From positions 55,490 through 119,489 of the forward strand of contig CAIMEA010000181.1 of NCBI GenBank assembly GCA_903839845.1: a stretch of DNA of 64,000 nucleotides. The letters are read 5' to 3'. Every line of letters starts with the position of its first letter. Within the stretch, counting starts at the first letter, position 1. Positions 46,377-57,740 of this stretch are shown piece by piece. This stretch comes from an uncultured Hyphomicrobiales bacterium. Its GTDB lineage: Bacteria > Pseudomonadota > Alphaproteobacteria > Rhizobiales > Xanthobacteraceae. The translations under genes were made by a program, and so were the position numbers. The notes under the pieces were generated by a model. That model had not been told where the DNA came from. It ran no database searches and was given only the letters and a program-made list of their open reading frames with translations.

Positions 46377-47357
46377 TCAGGGCTTTAAAATAATCTTCCC
46401 CAGCGCCTGCCGCGCGTCGAGCATCTCATGCGCGCGCCGCGCCTCGCTCAGGTTCAACCGAGCGAACACCGGCGGCTTCACTTTGCCGGCGGCGAACAAA
46501 TCGAGCGTCGCCTGCGCCACGCGAGCGCGCGCCGCGGGATCGTGATCGAAGCTGTGCATGGTGAAGCAGCGCACCGCCGGGCTGCGCGGCAGATGCGCGC
46601 GCATTTCCTTGAACAGATCTTTTTCCGGCAGGCCGCCGAGCGCATTGAACGACACGATCAGTCCGAGCGGCGCCAGCATGTCGAGATTGTCGGTAAAATC
46701 CTTGCCGGCGATATGATCGAGGATCAGGTCGGCGCCGCGTCCGCCCGTCAGTTCGAGCACGCGCGCAACCGCGTTGTCGCGCGCATAATTGATCGTATAG
46801 TCCGCGCCCTGCGCCTGGGCGAAAGCGCACTTCCCATCCGACGAGGCGCCGGCAATGACCATGACGCGATTGAGCCGGCACAACTGAATAATGGCCGAGC
46901 CGATGCCGCCGGCCGCTCCGTTGACATAGACCGCCTTCGACTCGATCCCGCGCGCCGCCACATTGAGCAGCGCATAGGCTACCTGATAATTCGGAATGCT
47001 CACCGCGTCGTCGGCGTCGACATTGTCCGGCAGCGCCGTCACATCGCTTGCCGACGCCACGACCTTTTCCGCGTAGCAACCACCCACGAAGCGATACACC
47101 AGGACGCGCTCGCCGATGCGCAAACCCTCGACGCCGCGGCCGAGCGCCTCGATCGTGCCGGACATTTCCGCGCCCGGGATCGCCGGCAATGGCGGCCGCC
47201 AGCGATAGGCGCCGGTGCGAAACAGCACGTCCGGTCTGCCGACGCCGATGGCCAACGCGCGCACCAGCACCTCGCCATCGCCCGGTGACGGCGTCGTCAC
47301 ATCGGCATAATCGAGCACCTCGGGCCCGCCGGATGCCGCGATTTGAATGGCCTTCAT
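46377..47357 (-). CDS. NADPH:quinone oxidoreductase-like MDR enzyme
   Basis: 326 residues from ATG at 47357 (MKAIQIAASGGPEVLDYAD). Medium-chain dehydrogenase without catalytic zinc: lacks the zinc-site Cys cluster and has VNGAAGGIGSAIIQLCRL as the nucleotide-binding loop. GAEMSGTIEALGRGVEGL and HEMLDARQALGKIILKP complete the family pattern. Reduces quinones or enones; substrate unknown. Convergent with the PanE-like gene, no gap. Confidence 0.9.
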   Translation of the reverse strand: MKAIQIAASGGPEVLDYADVTTPSPGDGEVLVRALAIGVGRPDVLFRTGAYRWRPPLPAIPGAEMSGTIEALGRGVEGLRIGERVLVYRFVGGCYAEKVVASASDVTALPDNVDADDAVSIPNYQVAYALLNVAARGIESKAVYVNGAAGGIGSAIIQLCRLNRVMVIAGASSDGKCAFAQAQGADYTINYARDNAVARVLELTGGRGADLILDHIAGKDFTDNLDMLAPLGLIVSFNALGGLPEKDLFKEMRAHLPRSPAVRCFTMHSFDHDPAARARVAQATLDLFAAGKVKPPVFARLNLSEARRAHEMLDARQALGKIILKP

Positions 47358-47586
47358 TGTCGTCACCTTGCTTTGCCTGCGCGCTACACTGTTGCCAGAA
47401 CGTCTCGCCCACAAGGCGAACGGCCGTCGTGATTTTTATACATCCACGAGGCGCGCAACGCTGGCGTGCGGAAAACGCGAATTTTCTGCATAAAAATCGC
47501 ATAATCAATTCATTACCGATTTGTAATGTAGGTCGACACGCAGAGTAGTCTATGGGATCAATCAAAAGCTCAATGGAGGCCACGCC

Positions 47587-48057
47587 TTGTTCCAGACGCT
47601 CCTGCGTAAACGAGATTTCTATTCCGGCGGGTTGATGACCCTGCTCGGGGCGGGCGTCACGCTCGATTCCAGCACCTACGAAGTCGGCAGCCTGACCCAT
47701 ATGGGCCCGGGCATGTTCCCGCTGATGCTCGGCGTGGTCCTGACCTTTATCGGCGTGCTGATTTTCGGCACCGCGCTGGTCACGCCGCTCGGCGAGGACG
47801 AGCACATTCTGCCGCGGCAGAAGGAATGGCGCGGCTGGTTCTGCATCATCGCCGGCCCGGTGCTGTTCATCATCTTCGGCCATTACTTCGGCATGGCGCC
47901 GGCTACCTTCATGTGCGTCTTCGTTTCGGCGCTGGGTGACCGCACCTCGACCTTGCTCGGCTCGGTTCTGCTCGGCCTTGCCATCACGATACCCGGGTGC
48001 GCGCTGTTCTCGCTCGTGCTGCACCTTCCCTTTCCGATTTTCCGCTGGGGCTTCTAA
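47587..48057 (+). CDS. tctB: Tripartite tricarboxylate transporter small subunit TctB
   Basis: 156 residues, four transmembrane helices (about 15-35, 41-63, 82-101, 117-150), matching TctB. Starts with TTG at 47587, supported by GGAGG 8 bases upstream; no ATG is better placed. Stop overlaps the tctA start by one base (TAATG). Together they import a carboxylate delivered by a Bug-type receptor; no tctC lies next to them. Confidence 0.9.
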   Translation: MFQTLLRKRDFYSGGLMTLLGAGVTLDSSTYEVGSLTHMGPGMFPLMLGVVLTFIGVLIFGTALVTPLGEDEHILPRQKEWRGWFCIIAGPVLFIIFGHYFGMAPATFMCVFVSALGDRTSTLLGSVLLGLAITIPGCALFSLVLHLPFPIFRWGF

Positions 48058-49619
48058 TGGTAACGACCGCGTTAACCGATCTCTGGTTCGGCTTTGGCGT
48101 CGCGCTCGAGCCGCATAACCTGATGTGGTGTTTCATCGGCGTTCTGGTCGGCAACATGGTCGGCGTGCTGCCGGGCATGGGCCCGCTCGCCACCATCTCG
48201 ATCCTGTTGCCGCTGACCTTCGGCATTCCGCCGGTCGGCGCCATCCTGATGCTGTCCGGCGTGTTCTACGGCGCTCAATATGGCGGCGCGATCTGCTCGA
48301 TCCTGCTCAACCTGCCTTGCCATCCGCCGCACGCCGTGACCTGCCTCGACGGATTCCCGCTGACCAAGCAGGGCCGCGGCGGCGCCGCCTTGGGCATCAC
48401 GGTGATCTCGTCCTTCGTCGGCGCATCGTGGGGCATCACCGAGATGATCTTCCTCGCGCCGGTCCTCGTGACGGTGGCCTTGAAGTTCGGCCCGGCCGAA
48501 ATCTGCTCGCTGATGCTGCTCGGCCTCTTGGCCGGTTCGACCTTGGCACGCGGCTCGCCGCTTAAGGGCGTCGCCATGACGGTGTGCGGCCTGCTGATCG
48601 GCATCGTCGGCTCCGATATTGAAACCGGCACGCCGCGTTTCACCTTCGGCATTCCCAATCTGTTCGACGGCGTCGAGATCGTCGCTTTGGCGCTCGGCCT
48701 GTTCGGCATTGCCGAGTTCATGAAGAGCGTCAATCAGCTCTCCGAGGTCGACACCAAATACACCAAGGTCACCTTCAAGGACCTGCGGCCGACCAAGGAC
48801 GAACTGCGCCGCTCGTGGGGCGCCATGTTCCGCGGCACCATCATCGGCAGCCTGTGCGCGCTCATTCCCGGCACCGGCCCGACCATCGCCTCGTTCATCT
48901 CCTACGCCACCGAAAAGAAGATTTCCAAGACTCCGGAAAAGTTCGGCACCGGCATGATCGAAGGCGTCGCCTGCCCGGAAGCCTCGACGCATTCCTCGGT
49001 GCAAGGCGACTTCATTCCGACCATGAGCCTCGGCATTCCCGGCGACGCGGTGATGGCGTTGATCCTTGGCGCGCTGATGATCCAGGGCATCGTGCCGGGT
49101 CCGCAGCTGATCTCCGAGCATCCGGACATCTTCTGGGGCCTCGTCGCCTCGTTCTGGATCGGCAACATCATGCTGGTCGTACTGAACGTGCCGATGATCG
49201 GCCTGTGGGTGAAGCTGCTGGCGATCCCGTATAAATATCTCTATCCGAGCGCTTTGTTCTTCGTCTGCATCGGCGTCTATTCGACCGGCAACGACATGTT
49301 CCAGGTCGGCGAGACCATCGTCATCGGCCTGATCGGCTACGTGTTGCTGCTGCTCGACTTCCATCCGGCGCCGATCCTGCTCGGCTTCGTGCTGGGACCG
49401 CGCTTCGAGGAGAATTTCCGCCGCGCCATGTTGATTTCGCGTGGCGACTCGCTGGTCTTCATCGACATCAAGAACCACCCGATCAGCGCCTTCTTCATCT
49501 TCCTCGCCGCGTTGCTGATCGTCGTTCAGCTCTATGTCCGCCTGCGCAGGCCGAAGGCGCTCATTCCCGAGCTGGAAATGAACGCCAAGCCGAACAACAT
49601 CGCGCCGGTCGAGCCCTGA
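48057..49619 (+). CDS. tctA: Tripartite tricarboxylate transporter large subunit TctA
   Basis: 520 residues with 10 or more hydrophobic helices. Duplicated family motifs: GVLPGMGPLATISILLPLTF near the N-terminus and LCALIPGTGPTIASFISYATE in the middle, plus SLGIPGDAVMALILGALMIQG. Translationally coupled to tctB. The receptor for this transporter is not adjacent; the orphan Bug protein at 32763-33749 is one candidate among many likely in the genome. Confidence 0.95.
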   Translation: MVTTALTDLWFGFGVALEPHNLMWCFIGVLVGNMVGVLPGMGPLATISILLPLTFGIPPVGAILMLSGVFYGAQYGGAICSILLNLPCHPPHAVTCLDGFPLTKQGRGGAALGITVISSFVGASWGITEMIFLAPVLVTVALKFGPAEICSLMLLGLLAGSTLARGSPLKGVAMTVCGLLIGIVGSDIETGTPRFTFGIPNLFDGVEIVALALGLFGIAEFMKSVNQLSEVDTKYTKVTFKDLRPTKDELRRSWGAMFRGTIIGSLCALIPGTGPTIASFISYATEKKISKTPEKFGTGMIEGVACPEASTHSSVQGDFIPTMSLGIPGDAVMALILGALMIQGIVPGPQLISEHPDIFWGLVASFWIGNIMLVVLNVPMIGLWVKLLAIPYKYLYPSALFFVCIGVYSTGNDMFQVGETIVIGLIGYVLLLLDFHPAPILLGFVLGPRFEENFRRAMLISRGDSLVFIDIKNHPISAFFIFLAALLIVVQLYVRLRRPKALIPELEMNAKPNNIAPVEP

Positions 49620-49701
49620 TCCCTGGGCCGGACCGCGCGCTGGCGCGGCCCGGCCAAGCCGCCTAACATTGCCCCGGCCGACGAATCGGGCGGGGGTCGC
49701 G

Positions 49702-51351
49702 ATGGGCGGAATTTTCGACGACGTCATCTATTACCTGGCTGCGCCGCTGCGCCTGTTCGGCCGCTCGCGCGGCTTTCGGCTGGCGAGCCTGGCGGTCATC
49801 GTCGTCGGCGTCTTCTTCGCCGCCACATTATGGGCGCTCGACAGCTTTTTCCCCAGCGCGACGCCGGCGGCGCAGGTCGTCGCCAAGCTCGAACCGCTGC
49901 CGCCGCTCCAGCCGCTCACTCGCGCCTCCTACGTGATCGCGCCGGTCGCCGTGTCGCTTTCCGCCATCCAGCGCAGCCTCGAGGCTTCCGCGCCGCGCAC
50001 CATGAGCGGCAAGGGCGGCAATCCGGTCAGCAGCATTCTGTCCAAGGCCGACATCGGCATGACCATCACCCGCGGCAACATGGCGGTGAACGGCCGCGCC
50101 GGCGAGATGACGGTGCTGACCCAGCTCAACGGCTCGCTGAAAATCACCGGCCAGCTGGCGTCGCAGGCCGGCAACCTGACCGGCGGCGCGGTCGGCGGCA
50201 TTGCCGGCCTGATCGACGGCGCGCTCGGCAAGGATCTCGGCAAGGCGGTCGGCGGCATCGCCGGCAAGGTGCTCGACCAGAGCGTCGAATTGCGTGCCCA
50301 GGTCACCGTGCGCTCGAAGCCGTCGGTCACCGCGAACTGGCGGCTGCAACCCAATCTCGCGGCGCAGGTGGCCGTCTCCGACAGCAGCGCGCAGGTCGCC
50401 GGCATCAGGATCAACATGGCCAGCGAAGCCCGACCGTTGATCGAACGCGCGGTCAACGAGCAGGTCGCCGCGCTGGAGAACCGGCTGCGCAACGATCCCT
50501 CGCTCGAGCGCGCGGCGCGCGAGCAATGGGTGAAGATGTGCCGGTCGATCCCGCTCGGCGGCGGCACGACCGGACTGCCGCAGCTCTGGCTGGAAATGCG
50601 CCCGGTGCGCGCCGCGGCGGCGCAGCCGCAGATCGACGCGCGCAACGTCACGCTGGCCGTCGGCATTCAGGCCGATACCCGCATCACGCCGAAGGAGAGC
50701 AAGCCCGATTGTCCGTTCCCGGCCACGCTCGATCTGGTGCCGCCGATGGACAACGGCAAACTCGCCATCGGCCTGCCGATCGACGTGCCGTTCACCGAAC
50801 TGAATAATCTTCTCGACATCCAGCTCAAGGGCAAACGCTTCCCCGAAGGCACCAATGCGCCGGTCGAGGTTGAGGTGCGCAGCGCATCGCTCGCCGCATC
50901 CGACGATCGGCTGCTGATCGCGCTCAAGGTCAAGGCGCACGAGCGCAAGAGCTGGTTCGGCTTCGGCGCCGAAGCCAGCATCAATATTTGGGGTAAACCC
51001 AAACTCGATCCCGGCACGCAGGTGCTCAGCCTCACCGACATTTCGCTGGCGGTTGAATCGGAAGCCGCCTTCGGCCTGCTCGGCACCGCGGCGCGGGCCG
51101 CCATGCCCTATTTGCAACAGGCCCTGGCCGAGAAGGCGGTGATCGATCTCACGCCCTTCCTCAATGACGCCAAGGCCAAGATCGGCACCGCGCTCGGCGA
51201 TTTCCGTCAGGCGCGCGACGGCGTCGAGGTCGAGGCGGCGGTCGACAATCTGCGGCTGACCGGCATCGCCTTCGACTCGACCACCTTGCGCGTGATCGCC
51301 GAAGCCGAAGGCACGGCGCGCGTGACGGTCAGCGACCTGCCGAGGATGTGA
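49702..51351 (+). CDS. DUF4403 family membrane-anchored protein
   Basis: 549 residues from ATG at 49702. One membrane helix (about 28-49) anchors a large periplasmic domain with repeated beta-strand regions (SYVIAPVAVSLSAIQ ... VELRAQVTVRSKPSVTANW ... FTELNNLLDIQLKGKRF), fitting the DUF4403 two-domain lipid-binding-like fold. Function unknown. Located 82 bp after tctA, possibly a separate unit with its own CGGGGGTCG start signal. Confidence 0.85.
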   Translation: MGGIFDDVIYYLAAPLRLFGRSRGFRLASLAVIVVGVFFAATLWALDSFFPSATPAAQVVAKLEPLPPLQPLTRASYVIAPVAVSLSAIQRSLEASAPRTMSGKGGNPVSSILSKADIGMTITRGNMAVNGRAGEMTVLTQLNGSLKITGQLASQAGNLTGGAVGGIAGLIDGALGKDLGKAVGGIAGKVLDQSVELRAQVTVRSKPSVTANWRLQPNLAAQVAVSDSSAQVAGIRINMASEARPLIERAVNEQVAALENRLRNDPSLERAAREQWVKMCRSIPLGGGTTGLPQLWLEMRPVRAAAAQPQIDARNVTLAVGIQADTRITPKESKPDCPFPATLDLVPPMDNGKLAIGLPIDVPFTELNNLLDIQLKGKRFPEGTNAPVEVEVRSASLAASDDRLLIALKVKAHERKSWFGFGAEASINIWGKPKLDPGTQVLSLTDISLAVESEAAFGLLGTAARAAMPYLQQALAEKAVIDLTPFLNDAKAKIGTALGDFRQARDGVEVEAAVDNLRLTGIAFDSTTLRVIAEAEGTARVTVSDLPRM

Positions 51352-51442
51352 TCGTTATCTGCCGTCGCCGCGACTTGCCGCTGAACCCGGCAAGAAAGGG
51401 AGACCGCGATCGGGGCTTGACCGCGGCCTCCACGAAGGCCCG

Positions 51443-52093
51443 TTACGCCTGATAGTTGACGATCAGGGCCTCGAGCTTCGATTGCAGCGTGCTGCCGCCA
51501 TCGCCGTAGGTCGAAGTCTTGCTTTGCGATTGCTTGAGCGAGTCGAGGAAGCTTTGCAGCAGCTTGGTCACGTCGGAATCGCTCGAACTGGTCGAACTGG
51601 TTGAACTGGTCGAATCCGAAGACGTCGTGCTTTTCGCATTGTAGGCCGCCTGTTCAACCGCACTGACTGTGCCGTCGCCGTTGGTGTCGGCCGGATCGGT
51701 ATCTTTGCTCGATTTGCTGCCGCCCGCACCGCCGGCACCGCCGCCAGGAGGCGGGCCACCGGCGCCGCCGGGCCCACCCGGGCCGCCCTGGAAGGCTTTG
51801 GCGAACACGCCCTTGAGTTCGTCGGCCTGGTCGCTGGTCAGCTTGCCGCTGCTGACTTCGTCCGAGATCAGACTGTCGATCTTCGACTTCATCTCGTCCG
51901 GCGACGGCCGCGAGCCGGCCGACGGCTTGCTGGACTGCATCGCTTTGTCGATGTCGTCCAATGCCGAACTCAGCGCCGACTGATCGGCGGAGCTGACGGT
52001 GCCGGCTTTGACTTCCGACGCCAGCTCGGTCTGCAGCATCTTGAGCGGCGAGAACGACTGCTGAGAGGCGGTGGCGGATCCGATCGAACTCAT
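51443..52093 (-). CDS. EF-hand-like low-complexity protein
   Basis: 216 residues. No signal peptide. One canonical calcium loop is visible, DTNGDGTVSAVEQAAY (about 139-154). It lies between a Gly/Pro-rich hinge (GGPGGPGGAGGPPPGGG) and a Ser/Thr/Asp stretch with repeated SSTSS. The C-terminus ends LEALIVNYQA, hydrophobic/aromatic, and together with the absence of a signal sequence fits a protein exported by a non-Sec system, though this is speculative. A 9-bp hairpin between 51396 and 51431 follows the gene. Confidence 0.75.
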   Translation of the reverse strand: MSSIGSATASQQSFSPLKMLQTELASEVKAGTVSSADQSALSSALDDIDKAMQSSKPSAGSRPSPDEMKSKIDSLISDEVSSGKLTSDQADELKGVFAKAFQGGPGGPGGAGGPPPGGGAGGAGGSKSSKDTDPADTNGDGTVSAVEQAAYNAKSTTSSDSTSSTSSTSSSDSDVTKLLQSFLDSLKQSQSKTSTYGDGGSTLQSKLEALIVNYQA

Positions 52094-52283
52094 GGCTAAT
52101 GCCCTCGATTTACCGGCGAACGGATCGCCGGCTTGCTGGCATCCACATTTCGGCGATGGCGGTTAACAACCGCTTGCGCCGGCGAGGCGCATTTGTTTCG
52201 CTGTGTATCGCGGGGCACTCCGGAAACATTCAGAAACAATTTTCACCGCGCGGTCTGGCACACTCGCGGCAACCGAATCGCCA

Positions 52284-53003
52284 ATGACAAAACCGCCCCA
52301 CATTCTGGTCATCGAAGACGACCGCGAGATCAGCGCCTTGGTCGCCCGCTATTTGCGGTCGAACGACTGTCGCGTCACCGCGCTGGCCGACGGACGCGGC
52401 GTCGAGCGGGTCATGGACGGTCATCGGGTCGATCTGATCGTGCTCGACCTGATGCTGCCCGGCGAGGACGGCTTGAGCATCTGCAAGCGGCTGCGCACAA
52501 CCTCGCAAGTGCCGATCATCATGCTCACCGCCAAGGGAGACGAGGTCGACCGCATCCTCGGTCTGGAAATGGGCGCCGACGATTATCTGTCGAAGCCGTT
52601 CAACCCGCGCGAACTGTTGGCGCGCATTCGCGCGGTGCTGCGCCGCTCCGCCGCGGCCGCGCTCAACCCGGTCGCAAGCGGCGCGCGGGCACTCAGCTTT
52701 CTCGGCTGGCGGATCGATCGCGTGCTGCGCGAACTGACGACGGCGGACGGCACGCGTGTCGTTCTCACCGACGCCGAATTCAGCCTGTTGCAAGCCTTGT
52801 GCGAACGGCCGGGCCGCATATTGTCGCGCGACCAGTTGCTCGACGTCACGCAAGGGCGTAGCGCCGGCGTGTTCGAGCGCAGCATCGATATCCTGGTGAG
52901 CCGGCTGCGGCGCAAGATCGAGGACGATCCGCACCATCCGAATATCATCAAGACCGTCCGCTCCGGCGGCTATTTGTTCACGCCCGAGGTGGAACCGGCA
53001 TGA
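52284..53003 (+). CDS. OmpR-family response regulator
   Basis: 239 residues. Receiver domain with phosphoacceptor Asp55 (LIVLDLMLP), acidic pair Asp12/Asp13 and the conserved LSKPFNP lysine; a winged-helix DNA-binding domain follows (TDAEFSLLQALCERPGRILS, then SVDILVSRLRRKI-type segment SIDILVSRLRRKIED). The frame extends upstream to 52203, but MTKPPHILVIEDD is the normal start. Last codon overlaps the kinase start (ATGA), so the pair is translationally coupled. Confidence 0.93.
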   Translation: MTKPPHILVIEDDREISALVARYLRSNDCRVTALADGRGVERVMDGHRVDLIVLDLMLPGEDGLSICKRLRTTSQVPIIMLTAKGDEVDRILGLEMGADDYLSKPFNPRELLARIRAVLRRSAAAALNPVASGARALSFLGWRIDRVLRELTTADGTRVVLTDAEFSLLQALCERPGRILSRDQLLDVTQGRSAGVFERSIDILVSRLRRKIEDDPHHPNIIKTVRSGGYLFTPEVEPA

Positions 53004-54352
53004 CCTTCGTCCGTTCGCTGCTGCTCAATCGCATCGGCGGCCAGATGGCCTTGCTGCTGGTGCTGTCGCTGTTCGCCATTCACGCCATCATCACGGCCGG
53101 GATTTTCCTCAGCCAGCGCAGCGGTAATTGGGGCCCGCCCGACGAAGGGCCGGCGCAATTCGCGTCGGCCGTCCAGATCGTCGCCGCCGCGGCGCCCGCC
53201 GAGCGCGACCGGCTGCTCGCGCAGGTCGCCAAAGCCTTTCCGCAGATACACATGACGGCGGCAGCGGCGATGCCGGCGGTGGCAGTCCCGGAGCAATCCA
53301 ATCCGCGGCTGCGCTTCCTCGCGCACGCGCTCGGACCGGGATTCCAGCTGGCCGAGTTGCCGCCGCACGGCGCGTTGCCTGGCGATGCGCCGGGCTTCGG
53401 ACTTGCCGTCAGGATGCCGGATGGCGGCGTGGTGACCGCCTTGCTGCCGCCGCGCGGCGAGCCGCCGATGTTCGGCGGCCCCGTGGCCATGACGGTTCTG
53501 TTTGGCGTCATCGCGGTTTCGCTGCTCGGCTTCTGGGCGACGCGCGCCTTGCGGCGGCCGCTGTCCGGATTCGCCGCGGCGGCCGAAAGCTTCAGCCTGA
53601 ACGGCAACATGGCCGCCCTGCCGGAGCGCGGACCGGAGGAAGTGCGCGCCGTCGCCAAGGCGTTCAATCGGATGCGCGACCGAATCCGCGGACTGGTCGA
53701 CGACCGCACCCGCATGCTGGCGGCCATGGGCCACGATCTGCGCACGCCGATCACCCGCCTGCGGCTGCGCAGCGAATTCATCGCCGACGATGAACTGCGC
53801 GGCCAGATGTTGCTCGACCTCGATCAGATGCGGCGGATGACCGAAGGCGTCCTGTCGTTCCTGCGCGACGGTCAGGCCCGCGCCGATGCCACCTTTGTCG
53901 ATGTGGCAACCAGCCTGCAGACGATCTGCGACCAGTTCGCCGATATGGGATGCCGCATCGCCTATGTCGGCCCCGACCATTTGGCAATTATGGCGGGCGC
54001 CGACGAATTGTTCCGCGCCGTCACCAATGTCGTCGACAATGCCGTGCGCTACGGCAGCGAAACCATCGTCCGGCTTTCCGCGACCGCCGACACGATCGTC
54101 ATCGACGTCGAGGACAACGGTCCGGGCATTCTCGACACCCAGAAAATGGCAATGATCGAGCCGTTCACCCGCGGCGACGAGGCGCGGCCGATGACGCAGA
54201 GCACCGGCTTCGGCCTCGGCCTGAGCATCGTCCGCGCGGTCGCCGAGGCGCATGGCGGAACCTTGACGCTGCACGACCGCGCCCCGCAAGGCCTGATCGC
54301 CCGCATCACATTGCCCGGCCGGGCAGCCATCCACCGCCGCGCATTGACTTAA
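53000..54352 (+). CDS. Sensor histidine kinase
   Basis: 450 residues. Two membrane helices (about 12-37 and 168-188) bound a proline/alanine-rich periplasmic sensor of about 130 residues. HAMP-like segment, then dimerisation/phosphoacceptor motif MGHDLRTPITRLRLRS with the His, and the ATPase motifs N (NVVDNAVRYG), G1 (DVEDNGPGI) and G2 (GFGLGLSIV). Forms an EnvZ/OmpR-type pair with the preceding regulator; the stimulus cannot be read. Target genes are unknown. Confidence 0.93.
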   Translation: MTFVRSLLLNRIGGQMALLLVLSLFAIHAIITAGIFLSQRSGNWGPPDEGPAQFASAVQIVAAAAPAERDRLLAQVAKAFPQIHMTAAAAMPAVAVPEQSNPRLRFLAHALGPGFQLAELPPHGALPGDAPGFGLAVRMPDGGVVTALLPPRGEPPMFGGPVAMTVLFGVIAVSLLGFWATRALRRPLSGFAAAAESFSLNGNMAALPERGPEEVRAVAKAFNRMRDRIRGLVDDRTRMLAAMGHDLRTPITRLRLRSEFIADDELRGQMLLDLDQMRRMTEGVLSFLRDGQARADATFVDVATSLQTICDQFADMGCRIAYVGPDHLAIMAGADELFRAVTNVVDNAVRYGSETIVRLSATADTIVIDVEDNGPGILDTQKMAMIEPFTRGDEARPMTQSTGFGLGLSIVRAVAEAHGGTLTLHDRAPQGLIARITLPGRAAIHRRALT

Positions 54353-54371
54353 AAGACCCCGCGACTACATT

Positions 54372-54464
54372 AGCCCTTGTTCCGAGGGGTGCCCGCCGGA
54401 CTTTTGGCGGGCTGAGAAAAACCCTTTGAACCTGATCCGGGTCATGCCGGCGAAGGGACAGGGA
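54372..54464 (+). promoter_or_regulatory. TPP (thiamine diphosphate) riboswitch
   Basis: The leader has the THI-box elements in order: gaggggtgcccg, a variable helix (cgccgga-ctttt-ggcgg), gctgaga, accctttgaacctgat, ccgggtcatgccggcgaagg. It lies upstream of thiC in the correct orientation. On binding thiamine diphosphate such elements shut off translation or transcription of the downstream gene. Confidence 0.95.
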
Positions 54465-54496
54465 CTTTTATCTGCCCCCTATCGGCGTTCCCGGGA

Positions 54497-56562
<2,066 letters not shown>

Positions 56563-56602
56563 GCGAGGCGGTCTTCCGTGGAACCTATTCATCAAACGAG
56601 AT

Positions 56603-56631
56603 GGCCGGGCCCCAAAGCCCGGCCTTTTTTT
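56603..56631 (+). terminator. Rho-independent terminator of thiC
   Basis: ggccgggc-cccaaa-gcccggcc with an 8-bp stem followed by a seven-T run. Confidence 0.93.
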
Positions 56632-56634
56632 GTC

Positions 56635-57027
56635 CTACCGCTTGGCCGACGTCCCCTCGTAGTTGATGTTTTGAAACTCTGCTGGAAAGTAACGCCGCTG
56701 CAATGTGTCGATAATTTCGCGCACGCGGACGATCAGGCCCATGGTCGGCCATAATTGGCCGTACCGTTCAGGCGACACATCGACTACAATTTCCCAATTT
56801 GGATATCCCTCCACAACCGCTTGCATGCGACTCACGATAGCTGGCGACAGCATCTTGAGATTGTGAATGTAGACCATATGCTGGGGCGAGCCCCAATTGT
56901 CGCTGACAATCCAATAGTCAGCCCGCCCCAAATAATCCTCCGTGCCGAACGGACGCAGGGCGTCCTGAAGTCTCGTGTACAACGCGCTCCAAACACGCTG
57001 TTGTTCCAAACTGTCTTCGTTGGACAT
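56635..57027 (-). CDS. Small acidic protein, candidate immunity protein for the GHH nuclease
   Basis: 130 residues from the ATG at 57027 (a second ATG at 57039 is possible). Aromatic-rich with no signal peptide or membrane helix: ALYTRLQDALRPFGTEDY, DYWIVSDNWGSPQHMVYIH, PNWEIVVDVSPERYGQLWP. No family recognised. It lies directly downstream of the GHH nuclease-like gene on the same strand (135 bp). By the usual toxin-then-immunity order it is the best candidate for the cognate immunity protein; this is inferred from position only. Confidence 0.55.
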   Translation of the reverse strand: MSNEDSLEQQRVWSALYTRLQDALRPFGTEDYLGRADYWIVSDNWGSPQHMVYIHNLKMLSPAIVSRMQAVVEGYPNWEIVVDVSPERYGQLWPTMGLIVRVREIIDTLQRRYFPAEFQNINYEGTSAKR

Positions 57028-57162
57028 AGGCACCACCATTTAATCCATTCTTCGTGGAAGGCGGCGCAAATAGTATTGAAATTCACGCATGTAGATCCTC
57101 ATGTTAAAATTTCGAATGCGCGGATCTGATGAACGCTTGACGTCATCCAAGAACCTTCGTGC

Positions 57163-57609
57163 TTACTCCGGCGTCATATCTTCCGAGCGGACTATTTGAT
57201 TTTCCGCCTTGAATCGGTCAAACGCCTCCTTCACAGCTCGATTATAGATGTCGTGGCCTTCGCCTCCTCTATGGATTTGGCCACGAAGAGGACCGGTCGC
57301 ACCTTCCTCGAATACTTTGCGAGTTTCAGGCTTTAACGATTCTTTTTGAAAGATTTCTCGGGGTACAAAATGGTGCCCTCCCGGATTACGGCCGGCGGAG
57401 TTACCGCCGGCAGCAGGTGCCCCGGTGCCCGGGCCACCCGACCATCTCCCACTGTCATCCCCATGGCCCTTCGGCCAGCGCGGTTGGCTGGGCCTGAAAC
57501 CCGCCTTACGCGCGTAGATGTCGCCAATTGCAAGCCGCCAATCTGCATGAAGGGCTGCCAGCTTACGACGCATTCCCAGGACTTCTTCGTAGTCAGCCTC
57601 AGTGAGCAT
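57163..57609 (-). CDS. GHH-motif HNH/EndoVII nuclease-like toxin candidate
   Basis: 148 residues from ATG at 57609 (GGAG five bases upstream). Residues 1-65 form a helical N-terminal domain ending YARKAGFRPSQPRWPKGHG and a GxW motif; a Gly/Ala/Pro hinge follows. The C-terminal domain has GGHHFVP (Gly78-His79-His80), a second His113 and GHDIYN (His119, Asn123), the layout of GHH-type HNH/EndoVII toxins. The N-terminal domain is shared with the protein at 59420-60313, a classic polymorphic-toxin arrangement. No recognised secretion signal. Lower GC than flanking core genes. Confidence 0.6.
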   Translation of the reverse strand: MLTEADYEEVLGMRRKLAALHADWRLAIGDIYARKAGFRPSQPRWPKGHGDDSGRWSGGPGTGAPAAGGNSAGRNPGGHHFVPREIFQKESLKPETRKVFEEGATGPLRGQIHRGGEGHDIYNRAVKEAFDRFKAENQIVRSEDMTPE

Positions 57610-57637
57610 CATCACTCCGTTAAATTTTTTATTGGCA

Positions 57638-57684
57638 TATTATCCTATTATCGAAGATGGAATAAGTCAAGTTTATATTCCTAT
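57638..57684 (-). promoter_or_regulatory. Promoter region of the GHH gene with paired TATATTCCTAT motifs
   Basis: An exact TATATTCCTAT at 57674-57684 and a degenerate copy (TATTATCCTAT) at 57638-57648, start points 36 bp apart. On the minus strand TTGACT (57670-57665) and TAGGAT (57647-57642) with a 17-bp gap form a plausible promoter overlapping the second motif. The same motif pair with the same 36-bp spacing lies before the gene at 60313. Confidence 0.6.
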
Positions 57685-57740
57685 ATTATTTCAATGCCTT
57701 AGGAAAACAGCCCCGGAGTTCGGCTTCGTCCCCGCGCCGC